Shown piece after piece: positions 38,797 through 48,297 of a stretch of 64,000 bases of DNA. A model generated the notes under the pieces. That model made no database searches. It was not told where the DNA came from and was given only the letters and a program-made list of their open reading frames with translations. Source of the stretch: UBA868 sp016776875 (GTDB taxonomy: Bacteria > Pseudomonadota > Gammaproteobacteria > Arenicellales > UBA868); NCBI GenBank assembly GCA_051201585.1, contig CP179198.1, forward strand, positions 2,480,001-2,544,000, in the 5' to 3' direction. The translations under genes and the position numbers were made by a program. Numbering within the stretch: the stretch's first letter is position 1; each line of letters begins with the position of its first letter.

Positions 38797-39114
38797 TCAA
38801 GACCCGGATTTCGCATCCAATTTGGTCTTGAGTTCTCCATTTTGATACATCTCCATCATGATATCGCTACCGCCAACAAATTCCCCGTCAATATAGAGCT
38901 GTGGAATGGTAGGCCAATTGGAATAATCTTTGATCCCTTGACGAATCTCATCGTCAGTCAGGACATCGGCTGTCTCGAATTCAGTGCCCAGTGCCTGAAG
39001 AATTTGAATTGCCCGCCCTGAAAATCCACACTGTGGGAAGTCTCGATTGCCTTTCATAAAAAGCATCACCCGGTTTGCTTCCACTTTGTCTTTGATTCGC
39101 TGGTTAGTATCCAT
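38797..39114 (-). CDS. grxD: GrxD, monothiol glutaredoxin
   Basis: 105 residues. Active site CGFS in NRDFPQCGFSGRAIQILQAL (Cys about 29), with WPTIPQLYIDGEFVGGSDIM carrying the glutathione-binding TIPQ and GGSD. CGFS glutaredoxins carry [2Fe-2S] clusters and partner BolA proteins. The bolA-like gene lies 50 bp upstream on the same strand, in line with this partnership. Confidence 0.95.
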   Translation of the reverse strand: MDTNQRIKDKVEANRVMLFMKGNRDFPQCGFSGRAIQILQALGTEFETADVLTDDEIRQGIKDYSNWPTIPQLYIDGEFVGGSDIMMEMYQNGELKTKLDAKSGS

Positions 39115-39164
39115 AATATTTATCTCGTCGTTATTCCTTGTTTTAATAAGCCCACGAAAACGCC

Positions 39165-39401
39165 CTATTGCGCGTTTTTCTCTTTCGTCGTTAGCGTGCG
39201 CATCGACAGCGCATGAATCTGTGCTTTCATCCGATCGCCTAAGGCGCCGTACACCATTTGATGCTGCTGGATTCGATTTTTCCCTTCAAACCCATCACAA
39301 ATTATCTCTGCTTCAAAATGGTGTCCATCGCCCGTGATTTCAACCCTCGCGCCTTCCAGATTTTCCTCAATCCAGCCCTTTATGTCTTCTGGTGTCACCA
39401 T
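39165..39401 (-). CDS. ibaG: BolA-family protein, IbaG-like
   Basis: 78 residues. BolA fold: VEITGDGHHFEAEIICDGFE, then KNRIQQHQMVYGALGDRMKA and IHALSMRTLT. The conserved His in GHHFEA fits the cluster ligand. It sits between mlaC and grxD, near murA, the ibaG position in the E. coli mla-ibaG-murA region. It forms [2Fe-2S] heteromers with CGFS glutaredoxins. Confidence 0.9.
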   Translation of the reverse strand: MVTPEDIKGWIEENLEGARVEITGDGHHFEAEIICDGFEGKNRIQQHQMVYGALGDRMKAQIHALSMRTLTTKEKNAQ

Positions 39402-39442
39402 AGCGTCATCCTTTTTTCACCTGTCGCGTTAAATGCCGATGC

Positions 39443-40084
39443 TCAATTAACTTCTGCAGTCTTTGTTTCTAGGGACTCTATCAGTGCATCCAACCCATTA
39501 TTCGCAATAAATTCACCGTATTGGTTTCGGTAGCTAATAATTAAACTGATGCCATCGATCTGGATATCGTAGATCTGCCAGCCTGCATCTGCGTCTCTCA
39601 AGCAATAATAATCAACCTCAACTGATTGTTGTCCAGCAAGGACTAATTCCGAAGGCACTACCGAGATCCGCCCACCGCCACGCACACTGACCTCTCCAAA
39701 GCGCATTTCCTGCTCGCCAGTGTACTCAAACATCGCGCTCGCATAACTCCGCATAATAAGGTCTTTGAAGCTTTCAGAAAAACGCTGGCGCTGTGCCTCA
39801 CTGGCACTCTTGGCATAATCGCCCAAAATCAGTCGCGACACTCTGTCGAGGGCGACCCGCGGCACCACAATTCTGTCAACGAGCTCATAAAGCGCGAGAC
39901 GGTCTGCCTCTAACTCTGCCCGACGGGTTTCGAGCTCGGCAACGACCTCATTGACGGTATCGCGAATCATCTCATCGGCACTTTTCTCGGCCCAGACGAG
40001 ATTTATCGACCCGATCAAAAGCCCGATGGCCAACATTATTTTGGTGGCCCTGTAACGACGGTGCAAGGTTTTGGAACGTGACAT
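39443..40084 (-). CDS. mlaC: MlaC/Ttg2D-family periplasmic phospholipid-binding protein
   Basis: 213 residues from ATG 40084; upstream in-frame codons overlap the RND gene and are not used. A signal peptide MLAIGLLIGSINLVWA-type segment is followed by VVPRVALDRVSRLILGDYAK, RQRFSESFKDLIMRSYASAM and GWQIYDIQIDGISLIISYRN, the Tol_Tol_Ttg2 family pattern. It shuttles phospholipid between membranes in the Mla path. Here it follows an RND/MMPL transporter gene by 56 bp instead of mlaFED, similar to the HpnM-HpnN pair of hopanoid loci. Confidence 0.85.
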   Translation of the reverse strand: MSRSKTLHRRYRATKIMLAIGLLIGSINLVWAEKSADEMIRDTVNEVVAELETRRAELEADRLALYELVDRIVVPRVALDRVSRLILGDYAKSASEAQRQRFSESFKDLIMRSYASAMFEYTGEQEMRFGEVSVRGGGRISVVPSELVLAGQQSVEVDYYCLRDADAGWQIYDIQIDGISLIISYRNQYGEFIANNGLDALIESLETKTAEVN

Positions 40085-40140
40085 GTAATCGGGGCTTTTC
40101 GAAATATCCAGAGCTGTATTCTCCAGAATTAACCCGCTAA

Positions 40141-42636
40141 TCACAAATGGTGATTTTCTGTCGTTACGCCAAACGGACGAGTCAGCAAAATAAGCTGGGG
40201 CAATAAGGTAAGAGAAGCAAAAAGGGCGATGGCCATTCCGAGCGCGGTTAAAAGGCCGAAAAAGATTGTCGGTAAAAAATTCGATAGCACCAAAATTGAA
40301 AACCCTACAATTATAGTGGTAGCTGTGTAAAAAATTGCCCGGCCAATGTTGGCGTGGCAATAATGAAGTGTCGCCACGTAGTCACCGAGACGAGGCAACT
40401 CGGTTCTGAATCGGTACAGATAATGAATGCTGTTGTCCACCGCGATTCCAAGCGTAATTGACGCGATCGTAATCGTCATCATATCCATCGGGATCTTTAA
40501 CCACCCCATCAAACCCAGAATGATCGATGCAGCCAATATGTTAGGGACCACGCCAATCAAAGCTAGTTTGATTGATCGAAACAACACGAGCAACATGACC
40601 GCGATTCCCAGCATCACCACGCCCAAACTTTTAATTTGAGAATCAAAAAGGCTCTGAAGCATATTGTTATATAGAACAACAAGTCCTGAGATCTGAAAAT
40701 TCTGAGACTTAAGATCAAGCTCTTTTTCTAGCCCCGCCTGAATTTCTTTCAGTAGATCATTGCGTTTCAGGTTTGGCAATGAATCTTTCACTCGGGCCGA
40801 TAGTCTGACTTCATTTCTCTCGATTGATACATAAGGCGTGAGCAAGGCCGCTTTTAAATCAGCAGGCATCCGCTTGTACAGAACGGCCAGCTCAAACGAA
40901 TCAAACGTCTGCTGGCTAATTGATTCGCCCACTCGAATCAACGATGCCAATGAGAGCACCTGTCCGACCCCGTATTGACGCTGGAGAAAATCGTGAACCG
41001 CTGATACCGTCTGTATTTTTTGCGGCGTAAACCAATAATCGACCGGATCTCCCTGTGACACGCTCCCCAGCAGCAAGTCAAGCTCGTCATCTTGATCATT
41101 CTGTGCTGTATTAATCGACGGCTCAGAATCAAACCGAATCAAGACCTCGAGTGGAGTGGTTCCACCTAACTCGCGATCAATGAGTTTGAGGCCCTGATAG
41201 ATCTCTGTTCCCTTGCCAAAATAATTTATAAAACTATTCTCAACCTGTAATTTCGAAATTCCAACTGCGCCGAATATTCCGAGCAACAGCGAGACAAAAA
41301 TCACCGACCGGCCATGTTTCGCCGAGAGATAGGAAAGCCATCCGGTGACCCATGTACCCGGCGACTGGCGGGTGGCCGTGACCGCAGGCCTTTGTAATAC
41401 AGCAGCTGCCGTAGGGAAAAAAAGGAACGAAACAAGAAATGTTACCAATAAACCGATCGACATCATCCAGCCAAAATCAATCACGGGCTTAATGCTGCTC
41501 AACACCAGGGAGCCAAACGCTAAAACGGTGGTTAATGCTGTATAGAAGCAAGGCCAAACCATCTTTCGCATCGTGACCCACAATGTCTCCTGATATGACC
41601 AGGCTGGATTTTCAGCTGCAAGCTGTCGATAACGAACGACGAGATGGACGTTCATCGACATCGTCAGAATCAGCATCAGAGAAATAAAATTCGAGGAGAT
41701 AACCGTCACTTGCCAGCCCGCCATCCCGAGCAGCCCAATCATTATCATTCCTGCGTACGCGCAGCTGGCTAATGGCAAAACGACCCACCTTACCGATCGA
41801 AAAATCACAGCAAGCATCACAATCAAAAAAATCATGACACCAGCACCAAATTTAATGAGGTCATTTCGAATAAAAGAAATCATGTCATCCGCGATCATTG
41901 AAACACCGCCCAACATGAGATTGCCCATCGGTCGATATTTGTCGATGACCTGACGGATTGATGCAATCGTTTCATGATTCAACCGATTTACTTCATCTTT
42001 AAGGCGCTGATACTCCACAGACACTTCATCCAAGCGCAACTGCTGCTCTTCACTGATGCTGCCTTGACTCATTTTGAGAGAAAGTCTGCGCTTTAGATCT
42101 TTGACCTGCTCAAAATCCGAATTGTCGACCAAATTAAGTTGCAGTGCAGTCGTCATTCCGTCAACGCTGACGACAGCTCCGAAAATACCGGACTATTAAT
42201 AAGTTCCATCCGCGCGCGATCAAAATCAACGTTCGGATCACGCAATGTTCTAAAGTTACCGGCGAGTTCCGTCAAAGATCCTCCACTCTGTGAAAGCAGA
42301 GGGACATCCAAGATCGAATTAACTGACTCAACACCTGGAATTTCAGTTAACTCTGATGCAAGAGACTGCATCTGATCTAAAGTGACGCGATTAAATAAAG
42401 GTGCATCCGGCACAATGGCGACCACTAAAAAGTTTTTCGATCCATATCGATCAGAAAGCTTCTCGATAGGTCTTGAGATCCTGATCATCATCCAGCAGAA
42501 GCGAATCAGCTGACGCGTCCAATCTAAAATCTTGGGCGTGCCACGCAAAGCAACCCAAAATCACGACCAATACAATAAGCAGCGGCCACGGATTGATGAG
42601 TACCCACTTTTTATATTGTTCAATAAAAACGTTCAT
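40141..42636 (-). CDS. RND/MMPL family exporter, split by two frameshifts
   Basis: About 831 residues. Segment one (42636 to about 42460) has the first helix KWVLINPWPLLIVLVVILGC and DASADSLLLDDDQDLK. Segment two gives SDRYGSKNFLVVAIVPDAPL. Segment three (42156-40141) holds SVDGMTTALQL, MMPL membrane helices and the second periplasmic loop. Fix one: an extra base at AAGCTT 42456-42461, giving YRELSDRYGS, a family match. Fix two: a missing base near AGCT 42175-42178. The two compensate, so the length is 3n. It resembles HpnN-type and other lipid RND exporters. It overlaps the DUF72 gene by 4 bp (ATGA). Confidence 0.85.
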
Positions 42637-43283
42637 ATGCCACCCATAAGATCGGTCAGGATTCGAGCTTGCGCCGCATGATGATAAGCGGAATCTTGAT
42701 GATTGAAAATCAACGCGCACTTCTTGCGGGTAAGACGTTTCATATATTCAAGATTCTCACGGATTAGGGGCAATTGTCCCCGGGAAGAGTACACGATCGC
42801 AAAGGGACTCGACTTCATTTCTGGTAATTGATCATCACTACCACTTCGACCGTATTTCTTAGGCACATGATCACACCCGAATGTATTGACGCAAACAATC
42901 GCGCGAGAGAGGCCGGTTTGAACATTTTCATACTCATCATGTTTTATCAGTTTAGCTCTGGTGCTCTTACAAATCACAGCATCTAACTGTCCTTCAAAGT
43001 GACTCTCAAACATCTGGAACTTGCAGCTCAGCTCGGTTGATCGATTTTGGACAAAAAATTTAGAGTCAATTTCCAAAATAAATCGAAAATCAGGATCGGT
43101 ATCTTCAACCCACTGATCGATCGTATCCACGCTGAGTTTGAGCACCTGTTCGGACGGTACCACGACGGTCCGAAAATGATTGGCATACCAGGAGAGCTTC
43201 CATTCTTCGGGAAGATCCGAATCGTAAAAGCTCCCATTCCATCTCGGATTCAGCCAACCATAAGTTCCTATTTGAATCGTCAT
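42633..43283 (-). CDS. DUF72 family protein
   Basis: 216 residues from ATG 43283 (the longer reading frame upstream overlaps kdsD and is not used). IQIGTYGWLNPRWNGSFYDS, then WYANHFRTVVVPSEQ and the central barrel part, as in COG1801. Function is unsettled; the family is a TIM-barrel. The segment Y-x-x-HF-x-x-V-x-x is the usual signature. It is coupled by an ATGA overlap to the RND gene downstream, and has its own candidate promoter at 43362-43390. Confidence 0.8.
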   Translation of the reverse strand: MTIQIGTYGWLNPRWNGSFYDSDLPEEWKLSWYANHFRTVVVPSEQVLKLSVDTIDQWVEDTDPDFRFILEIDSKFFVQNRSTELSCKFQMFESHFEGQLDAVICKSTRAKLIKHDEYENVQTGLSRAIVCVNTFGCDHVPKKYGRSGSDDQLPEMKSSPFAIVYSSRGQLPLIRENLEYMKRLTRKKCALIFNHQDSAYHHAAQARILTDLMGGI

Positions 43284-43361
43284 TGGCAAGGGATATGAAA
43301 AACGGGAATTAACCTTTATGTTGAGGCGCTTTCCTTTAGAATAACCCGAAACCGTGTACTT

Positions 43362-43390
43362 TTTATAAGCGTTTAATTGCGTTATCTCAA
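43362..43390 (-). promoter_or_regulatory. Candidate sigma-70 promoter for the DUF72-RND-mlaC unit
   Basis: On the minus strand TTGAGA (43390-43385) and TATAAA (43367-43362) are 17 bp apart, 5/6 matches at both boxes. It lies 79 bp upstream of the DUF72 start and just in front of the divergent kdsD start (43400). It could affect both genes. Confidence 0.55.
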
Positions 43391-43399
43391 TACTGAAAC

Positions 43400-44371
43400 A
43401 TGACAGAGAGTTCTTTCCTTTCTGATGCTCGACGCGTAATCGAATGTGAGCGCGAGGCGCTTGACACCGTAAGTCGCCACCTCGATTCGGATTTCTCACG
43501 GGCCTGCGAAGCGATCATCACCTGCGCGGGTCGAATCGTCGTCACCGGCACAGGAAAATCGGGTCAAATCGGAAGCAAAATCGCTTCAACTCTTGCAAGC
43601 ACAGGCACGCCCTCCTTTTTTGTGCATTCGGGAGAAGCCAGTCACGGTGATCTTGGCATGATCACGCCAGATGACATCGTCATCGCAATTTCGAACTCGG
43701 GCGAAACACCAGAGATCCAGACGATTGTGCCCATCTTAAAGCGAATGGAAGTGACGCTAATCGCAATGACCGGTAGTTTAACTTCAACGCTCGCACGCGC
43801 ATCCACGTTTACCTTGAACATTGGTGTCGATCGTGAAGCCTGTCCTCATGATCTAGCGCCCACGGCAAGCACGACTGCCACACTGGCACTGGGCGACGCA
43901 CTCGCTGTTTCTATTTTAAAAGCACGAAATTTTAAGAAAGAAGATTTTGCGCGCTCACACCCGGGCGGAACATTGGGCAAACGTCTTCTGATCTATGTCG
44001 AAGACATCATGCACACAGATAACGACCTCCCAATCGTCTCACGAGAGGCGACCCTGGTGGATACTATCGCAGAGATGTCTCTAAAACGGCTTGGGATGGT
44101 GGGCGTCATTGATTCGGAAGGATTGCTCGTTGGAATGTTTACCGATGGCGATCTCCGGCGCACGCTCTCTCAAAACATAAACGTGCATGAAAGTTATATC
44201 CAAGCGGTCATGACTTCCTCTCCTCATAAAATATCAGGGAACATTCTCGCTGTTGAGGCGCTCGAGATGATGCAACTTCACTCGATTAATGGTCTTTTCG
44301 TGGTCGATCGTAGTGGACAGCCCATTGGCGCTTTAAATGCTCTCGATCTGATTCGAGCGCGCATCCTCTGA
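43400..44371 (+). CDS. kdsD: KdsD, arabinose-5-phosphate isomerase
   Basis: 323 residues. SIS domain (about 38-175) with VVTGTGKSGQIGSKIASTLA, FFVHSGEASHGDLGMI and ISNSGETPEI, then two CBS domains (EDIMHTDNDLPIVSRE, FTDGDLRRTL). It converts ribulose-5-P to arabinose-5-P for Kdo. It precedes lptCAB, but kdsC is not between. It may also feed the acid-sugar pathway of the glycan locus, but only indirectly. Confidence 0.95.
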   Translation: MTESSFLSDARRVIECEREALDTVSRHLDSDFSRACEAIITCAGRIVVTGTGKSGQIGSKIASTLASTGTPSFFVHSGEASHGDLGMITPDDIVIAISNSGETPEIQTIVPILKRMEVTLIAMTGSLTSTLARASTFTLNIGVDREACPHDLAPTASTTATLALGDALAVSILKARNFKKEDFARSHPGGTLGKRLLIYVEDIMHTDNDLPIVSREATLVDTIAEMSLKRLGMVGVIDSEGLLVGMFTDGDLRRTLSQNINVHESYIQAVMTSSPHKISGNILAVEALEMMQLHSINGLFVVDRSGQPIGALNALDLIRARIL

Positions 44372-44378
44372 GACTAAG

Positions 44379-44819
44379 ATGAAGCAGTACCTTGATCGGG
44401 CGATTCTAGTTGCCGTACTCTGCGTCATGGCCGCACTGGGAATCTGGATGCAAATTAGTCTTTTGGAACCCGTAACGACAGAAACCGTATCCGGGCCCGG
44501 GCGCGAACCTGACTATTACATCCAAAATTTCACTGCAACCGGGCGGGACGAGGTGGGTGTTATCTATGTTCTGAAAGCAGAGAGACTGGTGCACTTTCCC
44601 GACGACAACACGTCGTTGCTCGATAAGCCTAAACTCGTTCAATATGAAAACGGTCGACCCTCGCGGCGTACCACGAGTGAATCGGGCTGGATGTCAGGAG
44701 ACGGTAATGAAATCTTGCTAACGGGCGATGTGGAAGTAGAGCAATTCCGCAGTAACGACGACCCTGGCAACATAACGCGCACTCAGCGGCTTTTAGTTCA
44801 TTTGGATCGAGACAGTTAG
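44379..44819 (+). CDS. lptC: LptC, LPS export protein (short)
   Basis: 146 residues, about 40 shorter than E. coli LptC. N-terminal signal-anchor AILVAVLCVMAALGIWMQIS, then YYIQNFTATGRDEVGVIYVL and LLTGDVEVEQFR. The beta-jellyroll end is cut after QRLLVHLDRDS. LptC bridges LptBFG and LptA. It starts 7 bp after kdsD. The short end may be natural or may reflect another indel; no second frame restores a clear tail. Confidence 0.85.
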   Translation: MKQYLDRAILVAVLCVMAALGIWMQISLLEPVTTETVSGPGREPDYYIQNFTATGRDEVGVIYVLKAERLVHFPDDNTSLLDKPKLVQYENGRPSRRTTSESGWMSGDGNEILLTGDVEVEQFRSNDDPGNITRTQRLLVHLDRDS

Positions 44820-44856
44820 CACATCAACCCAGATTGATTTTTGTTAAAATTTAAAC

Positions 44857-45906
44857 ATGGCCTACGCACCCTTTCTGAGTTTTGTAATACTGCTGCTCTC
44901 CCCCTTGAGCACCTGGGCGCTTGAGTCTGACCGGAACCAAAGCGTTTTGGTAGAGGCTGACGAGGTAGAGATTGACTTTACCAACGGTAAGCGCATCTAT
45001 ACCGGCAATGTTTCAGTCCGCCAAGGCACGATCCGGATCATTGCGGATCAAATCGAACTTTTTTATGATGGAGAGCAGCTCGATCACGCCGTCGCGACTG
45101 GAAATCCTGCCGTGTTCCGTCAACGGCCGGATGGAAAAGAACATGATGTCGTGGGCACAGGTCAGACAATCGAACTGGATGAAGTCAACAATATAGTCAC
45201 CTTCATTACGAGAGCCCAGCTGCGACAGGATCGAGATGCAATTGAGGGCGAAAAAATTGTCTACGACATGGGACGAGACCGAATGATCGTCAGAGGTGGA
45301 GACGAGGCGCCGACTCGCACAACCCGAGCGGGAGAAGATGCCACGACCGTCCTTAAAACAAAAGATAATGAACGCCCGAAAATGGTTCTTCAGCCAGAAT
45401 CATCCCAGTCCCAGAATATTGCGCCCCGTGCTGACTCGCCCGATGTTGCCGCCCAAAACGATACCCAGATCGCATTTATTGGGAATAACGGCGCCCCGGT
45501 TTTTTCCAAGCGTAGTGTAACGAGTACATCGCTTGGCACGCTTCCCAAAGGGACTGCGATCCGCGTATTGAGATCGGCTGACGGGTGGGCAGAAATTAGT
45601 TCATCCAGAGCCGTTCAGGTGTGGGTTTATGGCAAATTTGTCTCGACGAGCTCAGGCGTTGGCACGGCGACTGGGTCTAACGTCAGAATTCGATCCACGC
45701 CTTCAACGGGTGAGAACTCGGTCATCCTTGGAGAGTTAAACACGGGACAGCAGGTCCGGGTGCTCGCAACTAAAGGAAGTTGGAAAAAAATCGAAGCGCC
45801 GGAGTCGATTAAAGTCTGGACACCCTCTAGCCGACTCGAATTCTCAGATGATATGGAGCGCTGGAGTAAGGATTGGCGAGCGCAGACGCAATCGTCTTCT
45901 CACTAG
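44857..45906 (+). CDS. lptA: LptA with C-terminal tandem SH3-like domains
   Basis: 349 residues, against about 185 in E. coli. Signal peptide MAYAPFLSFVILLLSPLSTW, then the LptA (OstA-N) domain VLVEADEVEIDFTNGKRIYT with QGTIRIIADQIELFYDGEQL, FRQRPDGKEHDVVGTGQTIE and a linker to about 205. Two SH3b-like repeats follow: SKRSVTSTSLGTLPKGTAIR...WAEI and RSTPSTGENSVILGELNTGQ...WKKI. LptA forms the periplasmic LPS bridge. The SH3 repeats could bind peptidoglycan and tether the bridge. It lies between lptC and lptB. Confidence 0.87.
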   Translation: MAYAPFLSFVILLLSPLSTWALESDRNQSVLVEADEVEIDFTNGKRIYTGNVSVRQGTIRIIADQIELFYDGEQLDHAVATGNPAVFRQRPDGKEHDVVGTGQTIELDEVNNIVTFITRAQLRQDRDAIEGEKIVYDMGRDRMIVRGGDEAPTRTTRAGEDATTVLKTKDNERPKMVLQPESSQSQNIAPRADSPDVAAQNDTQIAFIGNNGAPVFSKRSVTSTSLGTLPKGTAIRVLRSADGWAEISSSRAVQVWVYGKFVSTSSGVGTATGSNVRIRSTPSTGENSVILGELNTGQQVRVLATKGSWKKIEAPESIKVWTPSSRLEFSDDMERWSKDWRAQTQSSSH

Positions 45907-45945
45907 TCGTGCAGATAATGCACTTACTTCTTTTATAAAACTGTC

Positions 45946-46671
45946 ATGAACTCACTTGCCACAAGAGGCCTTGTTAAGCGCTTTGGGCGAACCACAGTCG
46001 TGGATAATGTGGATGTCACCGTCAGCGGTGGAGAAATCGTGGGCCTGTTGGGGCCAAACGGTGCAGGCAAGACAACTTGCTTTTATATGATGTGCGGTCT
46101 GATAAGACGGGATAGTGGGCATATTGTTCTTGATGCTCAGGATATCAGCAATTTGCCCATGCATGAGCGAGCACGCAGAGGCATCGGTTATCTGCCGCAA
46201 GAAGCGTCCATTTTCAAACGTCTCACCGTAAAAGAAAATATCCTAGCCGTCCTCGAGGCTCTGCCGGGGCTTGATCAAAATGGTCGACAGGCCCGAGCCA
46301 TGGAAATGATGGAGACTTTCGGCATTTCTCATAAATCGAAAGATTATGGTTACAGTCTTTCCGGGGGCGAGCGGCGGCGGGTTGAGATTGCGCGAGCGGT
46401 TTCCCTGAAACCTTCCTTTATGTTGCTTGATGAACCCTTTGCTGGTATCGATCCCATTTCAATCATTGATATCCAGAAGTTGATAAGCGACTTAAAAAAA
46501 ATGGGTATTGGTGTGCTGATCACTGATCACAACGTGCGGGAGACCTTGGGCATCTGTGACAGAGCCTATATTCTGACGCAAGGTCGTGTACTGACTGAGG
46601 GTACATCAGAACATATTCTTGCCCACGAAGAGGTCCGGTCGGTATACCTTGGATCAGAGTTTCGACTGTAA
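45946..46671 (+). CDS. lptB: LptB, LPS export ABC ATPase
   Basis: 241 residues. Walker A GPNGAGKTTCFYMM (about 36-49), Q-loop GYLPQEASIFKRL, signature YSLSGGERRRVEIARAV, Walker B FMLLDEPFAGIDPISI, and the H-loop in VLITDHNVRETLGI. It powers LPS extraction with LptFG. The order lptA-lptB-rpoN is typical of gammaproteobacteria. Confidence 0.97.
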   Translation: MNSLATRGLVKRFGRTTVVDNVDVTVSGGEIVGLLGPNGAGKTTCFYMMCGLIRRDSGHIVLDAQDISNLPMHERARRGIGYLPQEASIFKRLTVKENILAVLEALPGLDQNGRQARAMEMMETFGISHKSKDYGYSLSGGERRRVEIARAVSLKPSFMLLDEPFAGIDPISIIDIQKLISDLKKMGIGVLITDHNVRETLGICDRAYILTQGRVLTEGTSEHILAHEEVRSVYLGSEFRL

Positions 46672-46692
46672 CGATCTAAAGTTAGCTCACTT

Positions 46693-48149
46693 ATGAAGCA
46701 TTCTTTGCAAATTCGGCAAAGTCGCCGCCTTCAACTTAATGCTCAACTTACCCAATCACTTCGGCTCCTGCAGCTGGGGCGGGTTGATTTGGATTTTGAA
46801 ATTCAGAATAAACTTGAAACAAATCCCTTGCTGGAAGGTGTTGATAGTCTCAATTATGCAGATGACCCAACCCCCTCCCCAGAAGAAATTGAACCCCTCA
46901 CTCAGGCCGAGTCGGAGCCCATTCAGGAGTCGCCAAACACCGAATCAGAAATGAGTTCAACCGACTATGACAGCCTGCATTGGGATGATCGACCTTATCG
47001 ACCTCACTCAGAATCTAGCAATGAATTTCGGGCGGAAACTGACCAACCGATGTGGCATGACCCCGGCCAAGATTTAAGAACCCGACTTCTTGAAGAACTT
47101 GCCCTGCATAGACTGAGTGGACCCGACGAACTCATTGCCCATGCGCTAATTGGCTCCCTCGATGATCGAGGCTATCTCCCTATTAACTACGATGAATTGC
47201 GCAGTATTCTCGATGCTCAGGATAGTCCTTCGGATAAAGAAATAGACTCAGTACTGCATCTCGTCCAAAGCCTATATTTACCCGGCATCGCAGCACGAGA
47301 CCTCAGAGAATGCCTCATGCTGCAACTTGACGGTCTAGATAAACAAACCGCCCACATCGAAGACGCAAAAAAACTTGTCAGCAATCACCTTGATCGCCTT
47401 GGAAAACATCAGTACACCGCGCTCGGGCAAGCACTTGAAATCGACCAGAGTCGTCTCGCCAAAGTAATCGCCCTGATTCAGTCTTTGAACCCAAAGCCAG
47501 GGGAAGGCTAACCCCGTCTGTCGATCATGCGGTCTCTCCCGATGTGGTTGTCAAGAAAGTTGACCAAGAATGGGTGGTTCGCCTTGTTCGACCAGATGGG
47601 TCTGTCATTCGAATCAGTCAAGATTATCGAAATTACCAGAATAGTCCTGATAAAAAAACCAGTGAATACATCAAGAATCACCTTCAGGACGCACAGTGGT
47701 TTATTCGAAGTCTTGAGCAGCGTGATCAAACAATTCTCAAGGTCACCCAAACTATTGTATCGATGCAGCGCAACTTTATGGAGTCAGGCGATATGGGTGT
47801 GGCTCCCATGACACTGCGCGATATTGCGAATGAACTTGATATTCATGAATCTACTGTCTCGCGGGCAATTGACCAGAAGAATATCCTGACGCCGCACGGT
47901 TTATTTGCGCTGAAGTATTTTTTCTCCGCCAGTCTAGGCGGATCGAACGGTTCCCAAACCTCTGCGAGAGCGGCGCAAGCCAAAATCCGTAAAGTGATAG
48001 AATCCGAATCCGCACAACAGCCCGTAAGTGATAACCAACTCGTTGCGATGCTAAACCAAGATGGCATCACAATCGCTCGGCGGACCGTTGCGAAATATCG
48101 TGAACAAATGAAAATTCTCCCAGCCGCCCAGCGGCGGAGTATTACCTAG
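46693..48149 (+). CDS. rpoN: RpoN (sigma-54), split by a missing base
   Basis: About 485 residues if repaired. Region I KHSLQIRQSRRLQLNAQLTQ...RLLQLGR, acidic region II, core-binding region to SLNPKPGEG (stop at 47511). The -1 frame continues RLTPSVDHAVSPDVVVKKVD, GVAPMTLRDIANELDIHEST (helix-turn-helix), then the RpoN box ARRTVAKYREQMKILPA. Length is 3n+2: one G is missing in the GGGG at 47500-47503, where GGGGG would read PGGRLTPS. It directs transcription from -24/-12 promoters. The standard order lptB-rpoN-ptsN is conserved. Likely intact in the cell. Confidence 0.9.
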
Positions 48150-48297
48150 ACTACCCTTTCGAGGTCTCGATGAATCCTTGCATTGCTGCGTGTTACACAG
48201 AATATCTGCTCGTCCAAGATATCGTCAAAAGCCACGTCGCAAATTTTTTAAATTACTCAATAAATCGAAACTCAATCAAAAATCCCCGAGGTTCGTT

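Noticed and set aside
40085..40360. Longer N-terminus for the MlaC-type protein
   Set aside because: The added codons overlap the RND gene and lack a signal peptide, while ATG 40084 leads straight into one.
1808..42461. Programmed +1 frameshifting or four-base decoding of GCTT at the split genes
   Set aside because: tldD (AGCT 21477-21480) and the KdnB-like gene (9926-9929) carry xxA-GCT-T in phase and are read straight through within conserved sequence, so the context alone does not shift ribosomes. Consensus error is simpler.
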